Positions 24,636-32,117 of a stretch of DNA of 39,331 bases are shown here, in pieces. The DNA lies in assembly GCF_001019615.1 (NCBI RefSeq), contig NZ_JNBQ01000036.1:1-39331 (forward strand), read 5' to 3'. The DNA comes from Cellulosimicrobium funkei. GTDB lineage: Bacteria > Actinomycetota > Actinomycetes > Actinomycetales > Cellulomonadaceae. The position numbers and the translations under genes were made by a program. The number at the start of each line of letters is the position of its first letter. Position 1 is the first letter of the stretch. The notes below the pieces were generated by a model. The model was not told the origin of the DNA. It saw only the letters and a list, made by a program, of their open reading frames with translations, and made no database searches.

Positions 24636-25729
24636 GGAGCGACCGGTCCCGTGGCTGGGTGCGCCTGGTGCCGTTGGTGGCGCTGTGGGCCGTGCCCGTG
24701 GTCGCCGTCGCCGTGGCGTTCCCGCTCGTCGACGCCGCGGAGGAGCGGAGCGTCGCGGTGCCGGCGCCGACGGTCGTCGAGGTCGGCGCCCGTTCCGACG
24801 ACGGACGGACCGCGGTCGAGGTCGCGACGGTGCGCGCCGTGGCGCCCGAGGTGCGCGCTCCCGCGGGGGGCGTCGTCACGGCCCTCGCCGAAGCGGGTCC
24901 CGTCGAGGTCGGGCAGGCGCTGTTCGCCCTCGACGGCGTCGACGTGCTCGTGTACCGCGGCAGCCCGTTGTGGCGCGACCTGCGTTCGGGCGACCGCGGT
25001 ACGGACGTGCGCGCGCTCGGGGACTACCTCGTGTCGCTCGGGTACCTGGACGCCGACCGCGTCGACGACCGGTTCGGCCCGGCGACGCGCGAGGCGGTCC
25101 GGGCGCTCCAGGAGCGCCTCGGGGTCTCCCGGGACGGGGAGTTCCACCTCTCGTACGTGGTACGCGTCGACGACGCCGTGCCCGCGGTGACCGGTCCGCT
25201 CGTCGGCCTGGGGGACCGGGTCGAGGCGGGCGACGCGGTGCTGGAGGGCTCGCAGCCCGTGGAGGCGCTGACCGTGGCCCCGATCGCCGAGGGCGGCGGT
25301 CTCGGCCGGCTCGCTCGGGAGCCGGTCGTGCTGCGCCTGGGCGAGGTCGAGGTACCGATGTCGAGCGCGGCGCCCCAGGGCGCCGAGCTGGACGGCGTCG
25401 TGGCGGCGCTCGAGGAGGCCGCGGCCGCGGGCACGCTCGAGCGGATCGTCGACGAGGCGACCTCGACCGTGCGCTACCGGGGCGCGATCCTCGCGCTCCA
25501 GGACCCTGCGGAGCGCGGTGCCGTCCCGTCGACGGCCGTGCGCGTGGACCACGACGGCACGACGTGCGTCCTGCTGAGCGACGGCTCCACGGCCGCGGCG
25601 CAGCCCCGCCGGCTCGAGGTCGCGGAACCCGGGAACGAGCTCGCGACGGTGCTCGTCGACGCCGACCTCGTCGGCTCCCGCGTGCTGCGCGACGCGACGC
25701 AGGCCACCGGTACGTCAGGGTGCGGGTAG
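24632..25729 (+). CDS. Membrane-fusion-like protein with inserted peptidoglycan-binding domain
   Basis: Protein of 365 aa with one N-terminal membrane helix (VPLVALWAVPVVAVAVAFPL, about 13-32), the rest outside. A first half-lipoyl motif (EVRAPAGGVVTALAEAGPVEVGQALF, about 73-98) is followed by a PG_binding_1 domain (DVRALGDYLVSLGYLD...FGPATREAVRALQERLG, about 125-168). A second half-lipoyl motif (GLGDRVEAGDAVLEG) and a beta-rich C-terminus follow. In Gram-negative adaptors the gap between the lipoyl halves holds the periplasmic hairpin; here it holds a wall-binding domain. GTG start coupled to the lipoprotein (4-nt overlap). With the next two genes it probably links an ABC exporter or mechanotransmitter to the cell wall. 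Confidence 0.84.
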   Translation: MRSDRSRGWVRLVPLVALWAVPVVAVAVAFPLVDAAEERSVAVPAPTVVEVGARSDDGRTAVEVATVRAVAPEVRAPAGGVVTALAEAGPVEVGQALFALDGVDVLVYRGSPLWRDLRSGDRGTDVRALGDYLVSLGYLDADRVDDRFGPATREAVRALQERLGVSRDGEFHLSYVVRVDDAVPAVTGPLVGLGDRVEAGDAVLEGSQPVEALTVAPIAEGGGLGRLAREPVVLRLGEVEVPMSSAAPQGAELDGVVAALEEAAAAGTLERIVDEATSTVRYRGAILALQDPAERGAVPSTAVRVDHDGTTCVLLSDGSTAAAQPRRLEVAEPGNELATVLVDADLVGSRVLRDATQATGTSGCG

Positions 25730-25733
25730 CGGC

Positions 25734-26369
25734 GTGCGCGTGGACGTGATCGACGCCGCCATCGCGTTCGGGCCCGTCCCGGTGTTCGGCGGGCTGACCG
25801 CGACGTTCGAGCCCGCGCGCGTCACCGCGCTCGTCGGACCGTCGGGGAGCGGCAAGTCGTCGCTGCTCGCCGCGGTCGCGGGGTACCAACGGCTCGAGAC
25901 GGGCCGCATCGAGCTCCACGGACCCGACGGGTCGGCCAGGCCGCCCTCGCCCGGCGTCGTCGCCTGGGTCCCCCAGGGGTCCAACGCGCTGGGGCGGCGC
26001 ACGGTCCTCGACAACGTCCTCGTCGCACCGCTCGCGGCGGGCCGCCCCGGACGAGAGGCCCGGGACACCGCGCGCGCCGCGCTCGACCAGGTCGGGCTCG
26101 CGGACCGGGCTGGCGAGCAGGCCCGGCGCCTGTCCGGCGGCGAGCTCCAACGGGTCGCGCTCGCGCGCGCTCTCGCGTCGGGCAAGGAGCTCATCCTCGC
26201 CGACGAGCCGTCGGCCAACCTCGACGCCGCCAACACCGAGCTCGTCGCCCGGATCCTCGCCGGGCTCGTCTCGCACGCGACGATCGTCGTCGCGACCCAC
26301 GACCCGGTGCTCGTCGCCGCCGCCGACGCGACCGTCCCGCTCCGGCGGGAGGCGGTCGTCCGTGCGTGA
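25734..26369 (+). CDS. ABC transporter ATP-binding protein (MacB/LolD-like)
   Basis: Cytoplasmic ATPase of 211 aa. Walker A GPSGSGKSS (about residue 34), Q-loop WVPQGSNALG, signature RRLSGGELQRVALARAL, Walker B LILADEPSANLD and the H-loop in VVATHDPVL are complete. The short single-domain form and partner FtsX-like permease place it in the MacB/LolD/FtsE-like group that drives extracytoplasmic work instead of solute import. GTG start 4 nt after the preceding stop; its end overlaps the permease start by 8 nt. Confidence 0.92.
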   Translation: MRVDVIDAAIAFGPVPVFGGLTATFEPARVTALVGPSGSGKSSLLAAVAGYQRLETGRIELHGPDGSARPPSPGVVAWVPQGSNALGRRTVLDNVLVAPLAAGRPGREARDTARAALDQVGLADRAGEQARRLSGGELQRVALARALASGKELILADEPSANLDAANTELVARILAGLVSHATIVVATHDPVLVAAADATVPLRREAVVRA

Positions 26370-27399
26370 CGGTTGGCGCGTCGCCGACCTCGCGCGCGAG
26401 GCCCTGCGCAACACCCTCGGTCGCTCGGCACGGCTGCTTCCCGCGGTCGCGCTCGCCGTCGTCCTCGGGTCGGGCACGGCGGCCTTCGTCGCGCTCGAGA
26501 CCGCGTCGCTCCAGGACGAGCTGGACGACCTCGCCGAGCGCGGGCGCGGCGTCGTCAGCTACATGCAGGCGAACCCCGACCAGCCCGCCCTCGTCTCACG
26601 CGCGTCGTGCGAGGCGCTCGCGGGAGCGCCGGGGGTCGAGGCCGCGGGAGCGGTCGTCCCGGGCGGCAGCGTGCTCGTCGTACCCGTCGGGCCGGACGTC
26701 CCCGTGCAGCGTGCGTCGACGACCCTCGTCCCCGGGCTCGCCGGCGTCGACGCCCTCGTCGGCGCGGGCCTGCTCGACCGGACCGGGCCCGCGGACCAGC
26801 GAGTTCTCGTCGGCGACGGCGCGCTCGACTCCGCGCGGACCCCGGTCCTGCGCGAAGGGGTCGGGACGGGCCGTTCCCTGACGGTGCCCCTCCGACCCGA
26901 CGACACCCAGGTCGAGCGCTGCGTCGTCGTGCTCGATCCCCTCGTGGCCCTCGACGACGTCGCCGCGACCCAGATCGCCTCGCTGCACGTCAGCGGCAAC
27001 GCCGTGGTCGGCACCGAGGCGCTGCGGGCGACGAGCGACCCGGTGCAGGAGTTCCTGGACCGGCCGAGCCGCTTCCTGCCCGTGCTCCTGGGGCTCCTGG
27101 GCGCCGTCACCACCGCCGTCACGTACCGGCTGCGCGCGAGCGAGCTCGCGGTCTACCGGCTCTCGGGCACGTCCGCGCGCTCGCTGCTCGTCCTCGTCGC
27201 GCTCGAGACCCTCCTCGTCGCGGGCGTCGCCACGACGGCGGCGACGCTGGCCGTCGTCGTGCTCCACGCCCGGTACCTCGATCCGACGACGCCCGTCCTG
27301 TGGGGGCTGGTCCTCGCCGGGACCTGGGCCGTCGTCACCCTCGCTGCGACCGCGGACCTCGCGCTCCGGCGCCCGACGGACCTCGCGAAGGACCGCTGA
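26362..27399 (+). CDS. FtsX-like ABC permease
   Basis: Membrane protein of 345 aa with the four-helix MacB/FtsX layout: one helix at about 27-48 (LLPAVALAVVLGSGTAAFVAL), a large extracellular domain of about 185 residues, then three helices (about 236-254, 270-298, 308-330). The extracellular domain has two cysteines (ASCEAL and ERCVVVL) that could pair. The GTG at 26362 is chosen for frame; a GTG at 26366 opens a different, non-coding frame. Eight-nt overlap with the ATPase gene shows they form one complex. Last gene of the operon; it converges with the ROK regulator gene 23 nt away. Confidence 0.85.
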   Translation: MRDGWRVADLAREALRNTLGRSARLLPAVALAVVLGSGTAAFVALETASLQDELDDLAERGRGVVSYMQANPDQPALVSRASCEALAGAPGVEAAGAVVPGGSVLVVPVGPDVPVQRASTTLVPGLAGVDALVGAGLLDRTGPADQRVLVGDGALDSARTPVLREGVGTGRSLTVPLRPDDTQVERCVVVLDPLVALDDVAATQIASLHVSGNAVVGTEALRATSDPVQEFLDRPSRFLPVLLGLLGAVTTAVTYRLRASELAVYRLSGTSARSLLVLVALETLLVAGVATTAATLAVVVLHARYLDPTTPVLWGLVLAGTWAVVTLAATADLALRRPTDLAKDR

Positions 27400-27422
27400 G
27401 CCGGATCGGCAGCACCTCGCGC

Positions 27423-28640
27423 TCAGCCGAGGAGGAGTGCCTGGGGCTGGGGCGAGAGCGTCTGGTCGAGCACGAGGCAGGCCGCGCCGACGGCGCCGAC
27501 GTCCTCGCCGAGGTGCGTGCTGACGACGCGGATGTCGTGCATCTTGTCGACGAACGGCGAGCTGGAGATCATCGGCTCGACCGTCGCGAAGAACCGGCGT
27601 GAGAGCAGCGGCCAGTTGGGTCCGCCGAACACGACGAGCTCGGAGTCGAGGAGGGCGGCGGCGGCGGCGACCCCCGTGCCGACGCGGCGCGCCCACCGGT
27701 CGATGATGACCTGCGCGCCGCGCTCCCCCGCCGCGGCGAGGTCGACGAGCCGGGCGAGCTGCTCGCCCTCGACGCTCGGGCCGCGGCCGGGGACGGCGTC
27801 GAGCACGCCTGCCGAGACGGCCTCGTTGACCAGGGCGCGCGTGGTGCAGTTCGCGTCGAGGCCGCCGACCTCGCCGGCGTTGCCGGACGCGCCGCGCAGC
27901 ACGACGTCGTCGACCACGACGCCCATGCCCGACCCGGCGCCGAGGTAGAAGAACAGGAAGTTGCCGGAGTGGGTCGCCGCGCCCGCCCACCGCTCGGCGA
28001 CGGCGGCGGCGATGACGTCCTTGTCCATGAGGACGGGGAGCCCGGTCGCCTCGGCGAGGCGGTCGCGCAGCGGGACCCGTCCCCACCCTTCGAGGCGGGG
28101 CGGATCGACGACGGACCCGCTCGCGAGGTCGATCGGTCCCGGCACGGCGATACCGAGCCCGAGGATGCGGTCTCGCTCGGCGCCGGACGCGTCGATGACG
28201 GCGTCGATCGTCTCCGCCATCGCGGCGATGGTCGACTCCTGGTCCACGACGGCGGGCGTGGGGCGCCGGAGGCTGTGGACGACGCGCCCGGCGAGGTCGA
28301 GCACGACGTACGTGATGACCGCCGGGTCGAGGTGGACGCCGAGCGCGTACCGGCCGCCGGGGACGATCTGGAGCACGGTGCGCGGCTTCCCCGCGCGGCC
28401 GCTCTTCTTGCCCGCCTCGGCGACGAGTCCCGACTCCAGGAGCCGGCGGCAGATGTTCGACACGGTCTGGGCCGACAGCCCCGTCGCCCCGGCGAGCTCG
28501 ACGCGGCTCAGTCCTTCCGGCGCGCGCCGGATCGCGTCGAGGATGACCGACTCGTTGAAGTCGCCCATGCGCGGCAGATTGGTGCCGCGGCGCGCCGCGG
28601 ACTGCGCGCCTGCCTGCGGCTCCGCCTGGTCGATCGTCAC
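27423..28640 (-). CDS. ROK-family transcriptional regulator
   Basis: Regulator of 405 aa. The winged-helix segment (about 27-90) contains NESVILDAIRRAPEG, SRVELAGATGLSAQTVSNI and the wing GKKSGRAGKPRTVL. The ROK sugar-kinase-like domain has LGIAVPGPID, LYLGAGSGMGVV-like FYLGAGSGMGVVVDD and GNAGEVGGL. The usual ROK zinc site (GH...CxCGxxGCxE) is absent: the His position is Gly and only one cysteine remains (ANCTTRALV). The GTG at 28640 is preceded by a strong AAGGAGG. Located 91 nt downstream of the GH39 gene on the same strand. Best candidate repressor for the ATAAATCAA-N3-GATG operators at 22385 and 30395 (inference). Confidence 0.9.
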   Translation of the reverse strand: MTIDQAEPQAGAQSAARRGTNLPRMGDFNESVILDAIRRAPEGLSRVELAGATGLSAQTVSNICRRLLESGLVAEAGKKSGRAGKPRTVLQIVPGGRYALGVHLDPAVITYVVLDLAGRVVHSLRRPTPAVVDQESTIAAMAETIDAVIDASGAERDRILGLGIAVPGPIDLASGSVVDPPRLEGWGRVPLRDRLAEATGLPVLMDKDVIAAAVAERWAGAATHSGNFLFFYLGAGSGMGVVVDDVVLRGASGNAGEVGGLDANCTTRALVNEAVSAGVLDAVPGRGPSVEGEQLARLVDLAAAGERGAQVIIDRWARRVGTGVAAAAALLDSELVVFGGPNWPLLSRRFFATVEPMISSSPFVDKMHDIRVVSTHLGEDVGAVGAACLVLDQTLSPQPQALLLG

Positions 28641-28659
28641 GCCCTGCCTCCTTGCTCGC

Positions 28660-28681
28660 GCCCGGTCGACGACGACCGGGC
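28660..28681 (-). terminator. Hairpin between the GH39 and ROK genes
   Basis: A perfect 9-bp stem (28660-28668 / 28673-28681, ACGA loop) lies about 50 nt past the GH39 stop and 20 nt before the ROK start. It can end the GH39 transcript or partially attenuate reading into the regulator. Confidence 0.5.
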
Positions 28682-28731
28682 CGGGCGCCCGCCCCGCCAC
28701 ATCTTCCCACCGGCGCGCACGATCCGGCCCC

Positions 28732-30321
28732 TCACGCGACCTGACGGGCGAGGAGGAGCGACCACGGGGCGAGCGTCCGCTCGACCCGCAGGACACCGTC
28801 GGCCGGGACGACGACGGACTCGCGCCGCGTGTCGCGGGCCGCAGCGTCGAGGAGCGCGGTCTGCTCGCGCGTCGGGGACGACGGCGCGCCCATCGCCCGC
28901 CACGCGGCCACCGGGTTGGCGTGCTCGGGGTCGAGCGTCTCGAGCTCGACGACGGCGCCGGGCGCCAGGCCCTCGACGACGAGCGCGACGTCGCGGGGCG
29001 AGCCGGCCGCCTCCGTCTCGTCGGCGACGGTGCGGTCGTCGAACGAGGCGGGGACCGAGCGCGTGACCTCGGCCGGGTAGTGGTGCACGAGGGCCGTGAC
29101 GCGGCCGGTCGCGTCGTGGCGCGTCACGACGCCGTCGTCGGCCGTCGCGAGGAGGGTGTCGCCGAGCGCGTGCAGCATGCGGTAGGCGTGGAACGTCGGC
29201 TTCGGCACGCCCTGGAGCGTGATCATGCCGAACCCGCCGTGGAACATCTCGTCGCCCGCGCCGCCCTCCTCGAAGACGTCGGTGAACGTCCAGTAGGCGA
29301 GCGAGTCGACCGTCCCGATGGAGCGGAGCACGGACCGGACGACGTAGACGGCGGCGGGCACGGTGTCGTGCGTGAAGTCGCGGGGCGAGGACGACGAGTT
29401 CCACTCGGTGAGGTGGATCTCGGCGTCGGGGAACGCGCTGGCGTCGACCAGGCGGCGCAGGAGGGCGAGGTCCTTCGGGGTCGCGTCGACCTCGCGGGTC
29501 AGGCGCGCGCCCTGGCCGTGCTCGTCGAGCGCCCAGTCCGTGGGGTACGGGTGGGTCGAGACGAAGTCGACCGGCAGGTGTTCACGCTCACAGAAGTCGA
29601 GGAACGCCTCGAGCCAGACCGGCTTCCAGTCGAGGGAGTCGAGGTCGGCGCCGAGCGTGGCCTCGTGCACCTGGAAGTCCTCGGTCTCGCCGTCGAAGCG
29701 CGCGTCGGGCACGAAGTTCGACGTCGCGGGCCCGCCGACGCGCAGACGCTCGTCGACGGCCTTCACGGCCCGGGCCGACGCAGCGTAGAGGGCGAGGTAC
29801 TCGCTCCGCGTGCCGCGGAAGAAGCCGCGCAGGTTGGCCTCGTTCCAGACCTCGAAATACCACTCGCGGACCTCGGCGAGGCCGTAGCGCGCGACCCAGT
29901 GCTCGACGAGCGAGCGCACGAGGAACGACCACCGGTCGAGGTCGACGGGCGGCGCGCCGTGCGCGCCCCACCAGAACACCGTCTCGGTCTCCCGGGCGAG
30001 CGCGCGGGGGCTGAAGCCGAGCTCGACGAACGGCCGCACCCCGGCGTCGAGCAGCGCGTCGAAGAGCGCGTCGACGTACTGGAAGTTGAGGACGGGCGTG
30101 CCGTCCTCGCGCTCGGTGTAGACGAACATGTCGTCGTGCAGGAGGCCGTGGAACCGCACGTACTCGAACCCGCACTCCGCGCGAACCTCCGCGAGGTGGC
30201 GCTGCCAGTCGGCGCGCAGCCCCTCGTTCGCGCGCCCGGCGCCGACGACCGTGCTCCAGAAGTGGGTCAGGGGTCGCCCCGCCTCCGTCGCGCTCGCGTG
30301 CAGGGTGATCGGCTCGGCCAC
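28732..30321 (-). CDS. GH39-type glycosidase (beta-xylosidase/iduronidase-like)
   Basis: Intracellular TIM-barrel glycosidase of 529 aa with no signal peptide. Motifs match GH39: YVRFHGLLHDDM near 54-65, the acid/base WYFEVWNEANL with Glu161 after Asn160, THPYPTDWALD near 257, and the nucleophile IHLTEWNSS with Glu306. A beta-sandwich C-terminal part follows (about 400-529). GH39 enzymes are retaining beta-xylosidases or alpha-iduronidases. Cytoplasmic location suggests it trims oligosaccharides imported by the CUT1 system. The GTG at 30321 has GAGGAGG 5 nt upstream. Transcribed from the operator-bearing promoter at 30392-30410, the same motif as at the transport operon. Confidence 0.87.
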   Translation of the reverse strand: MAEPITLHASATEAGRPLTHFWSTVVGAGRANEGLRADWQRHLAEVRAECGFEYVRFHGLLHDDMFVYTEREDGTPVLNFQYVDALFDALLDAGVRPFVELGFSPRALARETETVFWWGAHGAPPVDLDRWSFLVRSLVEHWVARYGLAEVREWYFEVWNEANLRGFFRGTRSEYLALYAASARAVKAVDERLRVGGPATSNFVPDARFDGETEDFQVHEATLGADLDSLDWKPVWLEAFLDFCEREHLPVDFVSTHPYPTDWALDEHGQGARLTREVDATPKDLALLRRLVDASAFPDAEIHLTEWNSSSSPRDFTHDTVPAAVYVVRSVLRSIGTVDSLAYWTFTDVFEEGGAGDEMFHGGFGMITLQGVPKPTFHAYRMLHALGDTLLATADDGVVTRHDATGRVTALVHHYPAEVTRSVPASFDDRTVADETEAAGSPRDVALVVEGLAPGAVVELETLDPEHANPVAAWRAMGAPSSPTREQTALLDAAARDTRRESVVVPADGVLRVERTLAPWSLLLARQVA

Positions 30322-30391
30322 TCGTCCTCCTCGTCGGGTGCGCGCGACGTGCCGACGCACGGGCGCTCGACGCGCTCGCGCCGTGGCAGCG

Positions 30392-30410
30392 AGTATAAAT
30401 CAAACTGATG
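30392..30410 (-). promoter_or_regulatory. GH39 promoter -10 with operator repeat
   Basis: On the minus strand a -10 TATACT lies at 30397-30392. Overlapping it is ATAAATCAAACTGATG (30395-30410 on plus), the same motif as at 22385-22400. The wider 19-bp window 30397-30415 reads AAATC...GATTT and pairs at 7 of 9 positions, so it can bind a dimer. No good -35 is visible. The match in a genome this GC-rich is unlikely by chance. Confidence 0.7.
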
Positions 30411-30478
30411 GATTTTCTGCTCGACAGTGCCGCGCCGCCCATCTCCCGGCCCGCTCCGCGGCCGTGGGCGGCGCCGCG

Positions 30479-30484
30479 TAGGTT
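30479..30484 (+). promoter_or_regulatory. -10 element of a leaderless nfo transcript
   Basis: TAGGTT sits 7 nt before the ATG at 30492, the spacing expected when transcription starts at the start codon. No Shine-Dalgarno is present, which supports leaderless expression. Confidence 0.5.
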
Positions 30485-30491
30485 GGACCCC

Positions 30492-31274
30492 ATGCGGATC
30501 GGAGCCCACCTCGACCAGTCGGACGCCGTCGCCCAGGCAGCGAGCATCGGCGCGGACGTCGCCCAGATCTTCCTCGGCGACCCCCAGTCCTGGAAGGGAC
30601 CGGAGTTCACCTTCCCCGGCGGGGCGGAGGCGCTGAAGGCCGCGGCCGCGGAGGCGGACCTCGAGCTCGTCGTGCACGCGCCGTACGTCATCAACGTCGC
30701 GAGCCCCAACAACCGCATCCGCATCCCGAGCCGCAAGCTCCTCCAGCAGATCGTCGACGGCGCGGCGGCGGTCGGGGCGACGGGCGTCGTGGTCCACGGC
30801 GGGCACGTCACCGCGAAGGAGGACCCGGAGAAGGGGTTCGACAACTGGCGCAAGGCGATCGACGCGCTCCAGACGGACGTCACCGTGTACATCGAGAACA
30901 CCGCCGGGGGCGACTTCTCGATGGCCCGCCGCCTCGACCGGATCGAGGGCCTGTGGGCGGCCGTGCAGCAGGCCGACGGCGCCGAGAACGTCGGGTTCTG
31001 CCTCGACACGTGCCACGCGTGGGCGGGCGGCATCGACCTCACGACGGCGGTCGACGACGTGCGCGCCATCACCGGCCGCGTCGACCTCGTGCACCTCAAC
31101 AACAGCCGCGACACCGCCGGGTCGGGCGCCGACCGCCACGCCGGCCTCACGGCGGGCACGATCGACCCCGAGCTCCTGCTCGGCGTCGTCCGAGCGGCCG
31201 GGACGTCGGTCGTCTGCGAGACGCACGCGGACGTCCCCACCGACGTCGCGTGGCTGCGCGAGCAGGTCGGCTGA
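30492..31274 (+). CDS. nfo: Deoxyribonuclease IV (endonuclease IV, AP endonuclease)
   Basis: DNA-repair enzyme of 260 aa that cuts 5' of abasic sites. The start [28 protein letters not shown], then [12 protein letters not shown] (metal His), VVVHGGHV (His), VYIENTAGG (Glu), [14 protein letters not shown] (Asp, His) and [19 protein letters not shown] (His, Asp-x-His) supply the full set of zinc ligands of the family. The ATG at 30492 is chosen over the in-frame ATG at 30408 because it starts the conserved sequence and follows a leaderless-type -10. Two nt separate its stop from the next gene's GTG, so they are one transcript. Confidence 0.9.
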   Translation: MRIGAHLDQSDAVAQAASIGADVAQIFLGDPQSWKGPEFTFPGGAEALKAAAAEADLELVVHAPYVINVASPNNRIRIPSRKLLQQIVDGAAAVGATGVVVHGGHVTAKEDPEKGFDNWRKAIDALQTDVTVYIENTAGGDFSMARRLDRIEGLWAAVQQADGAENVGFCLDTCHAWAGGIDLTTAVDDVRAITGRVDLVHLNNSRDTAGSGADRHAGLTAGTIDPELLLGVVRAAGTSVVCETHADVPTDVAWLREQVG

Positions 31275-31276
31275 CC

Positions 31277-31687
31277 GTGGCGGACCCGCGGCCGATGCGG
31301 CTCCGCAACGCGACGGTGGACGCGCGCGACCCGCGCGCGCTCGCCGAGTTCTACCGCCGCCTGACCGGCTGGCAGTACACGCCCGGCCACGAGAGCACGG
31401 ACCCGGCCGGCGACGACTGGCTCTCCCTCCAGATCCCCGGCGGCGCGTCGCGCCTCGCCTTCCAGCGCTCCGACGCCGACGTCCCGCCCTGGCCCGGCGG
31501 CGCCCGGGTGCACGTCGACCTCGACGTGCCCGACCTCGCCGCGGCGCACGAGCACGCCCTCGCATGCGGCGCGCGCCCCCTCACGGGGACGCCGGAGGAG
31601 GAGGGCCACCCCGACGACCTCTTCCGCGTCTACGCCGACCCCGAGGGCCACCCGTTCTGCCTCAGCTCACCGCCGCTCGCCTTGTAG
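31277..31687 (+). CDS. VOC-superfamily (glyoxalase-like) protein
   Basis: Small protein of 136 aa with the vicinal-oxygen-chelate fold. It starts RLRNATVDARDPRALAEFYRRLTGW and ends VYADPEGHPFCLS, the usual borders of glyoxalase-like domain proteins in actinobacteria. RVHVDLDVPDLAAAHEHALACGARPL is the second half module. Typical function (resistance or unknown) cannot be assigned. The GTG at 31277 is 2 nt after the nfo stop. It is the last gene before the base composition changes at the restriction island. Confidence 0.82.
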   Translation: MADPRPMRLRNATVDARDPRALAEFYRRLTGWQYTPGHESTDPAGDDWLSLQIPGGASRLAFQRSDADVPPWPGGARVHVDLDVPDLAAAHEHALACGARPLTGTPEEEGHPDDLFRVYADPEGHPFCLSSPPLAL

Positions 31688-32117
31688 AGCCCACCCGACA
31701 CCGGCCCGGAGCACGATTCCATCTGACCTCCACAGGTGTTCGACGTCCATGCACGTCGCCCGTTCTCCTGCTCGTGCGGTTCGATGCCGCACGTGGCTGA
31801 GGACAGCGAGGGCCTGCACGGCGTGCCACGAGCGTGGTGCGGAATCTGCAACGGCACCTATCTCGAGCGCTTACCTACGAGCAGCGCCGAACCTGGATCC
31901 ACGGAGAGGATACGAAGCAAGAGCTCCTCGGCAGGATCTCTGTGCCGCTCGGCCTCTCACGCCATAGTCCGTGCCACTGCTCGGGGCCTGGCTTGCATGC
32001 GAGGACCGAGGCTTCCTCCAGAAGTCTGACCGCCACGCTCAAGATCCGGGTCAGCCGCTCCGCCTCCCTCTCAGGGCGCGCGAACCGGGACACCAGACTG
32101 GTGGGTACCCGTGGCTA
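31688..32117. other. Low-coding junction region at the left edge of the restriction island
   Basis: About 430 nt without a convincing gene. GC content drops compared with the left side. A plus-strand frame at 31736-32029 (97 aa, with CSCG...CGIC zinc-ribbon-like cysteines) and a minus-strand frame at 31875-32093 (72 aa, its first 22 codons strongly GC3-rich, RPEREAERLTRILSVAVRLLEEA) overlap each other. Either could be a real small gene or a remnant left by insertion; I cannot decide from sequence. No tRNA, transposase or clear att repeat is visible. Confidence 0.4.

Noticed and set aside
30408-30491. Longer nfo with 28 extra N-terminal residues
   Set aside because: Added residues are proline-rich, contain the operator, and precede the conserved enzyme start.
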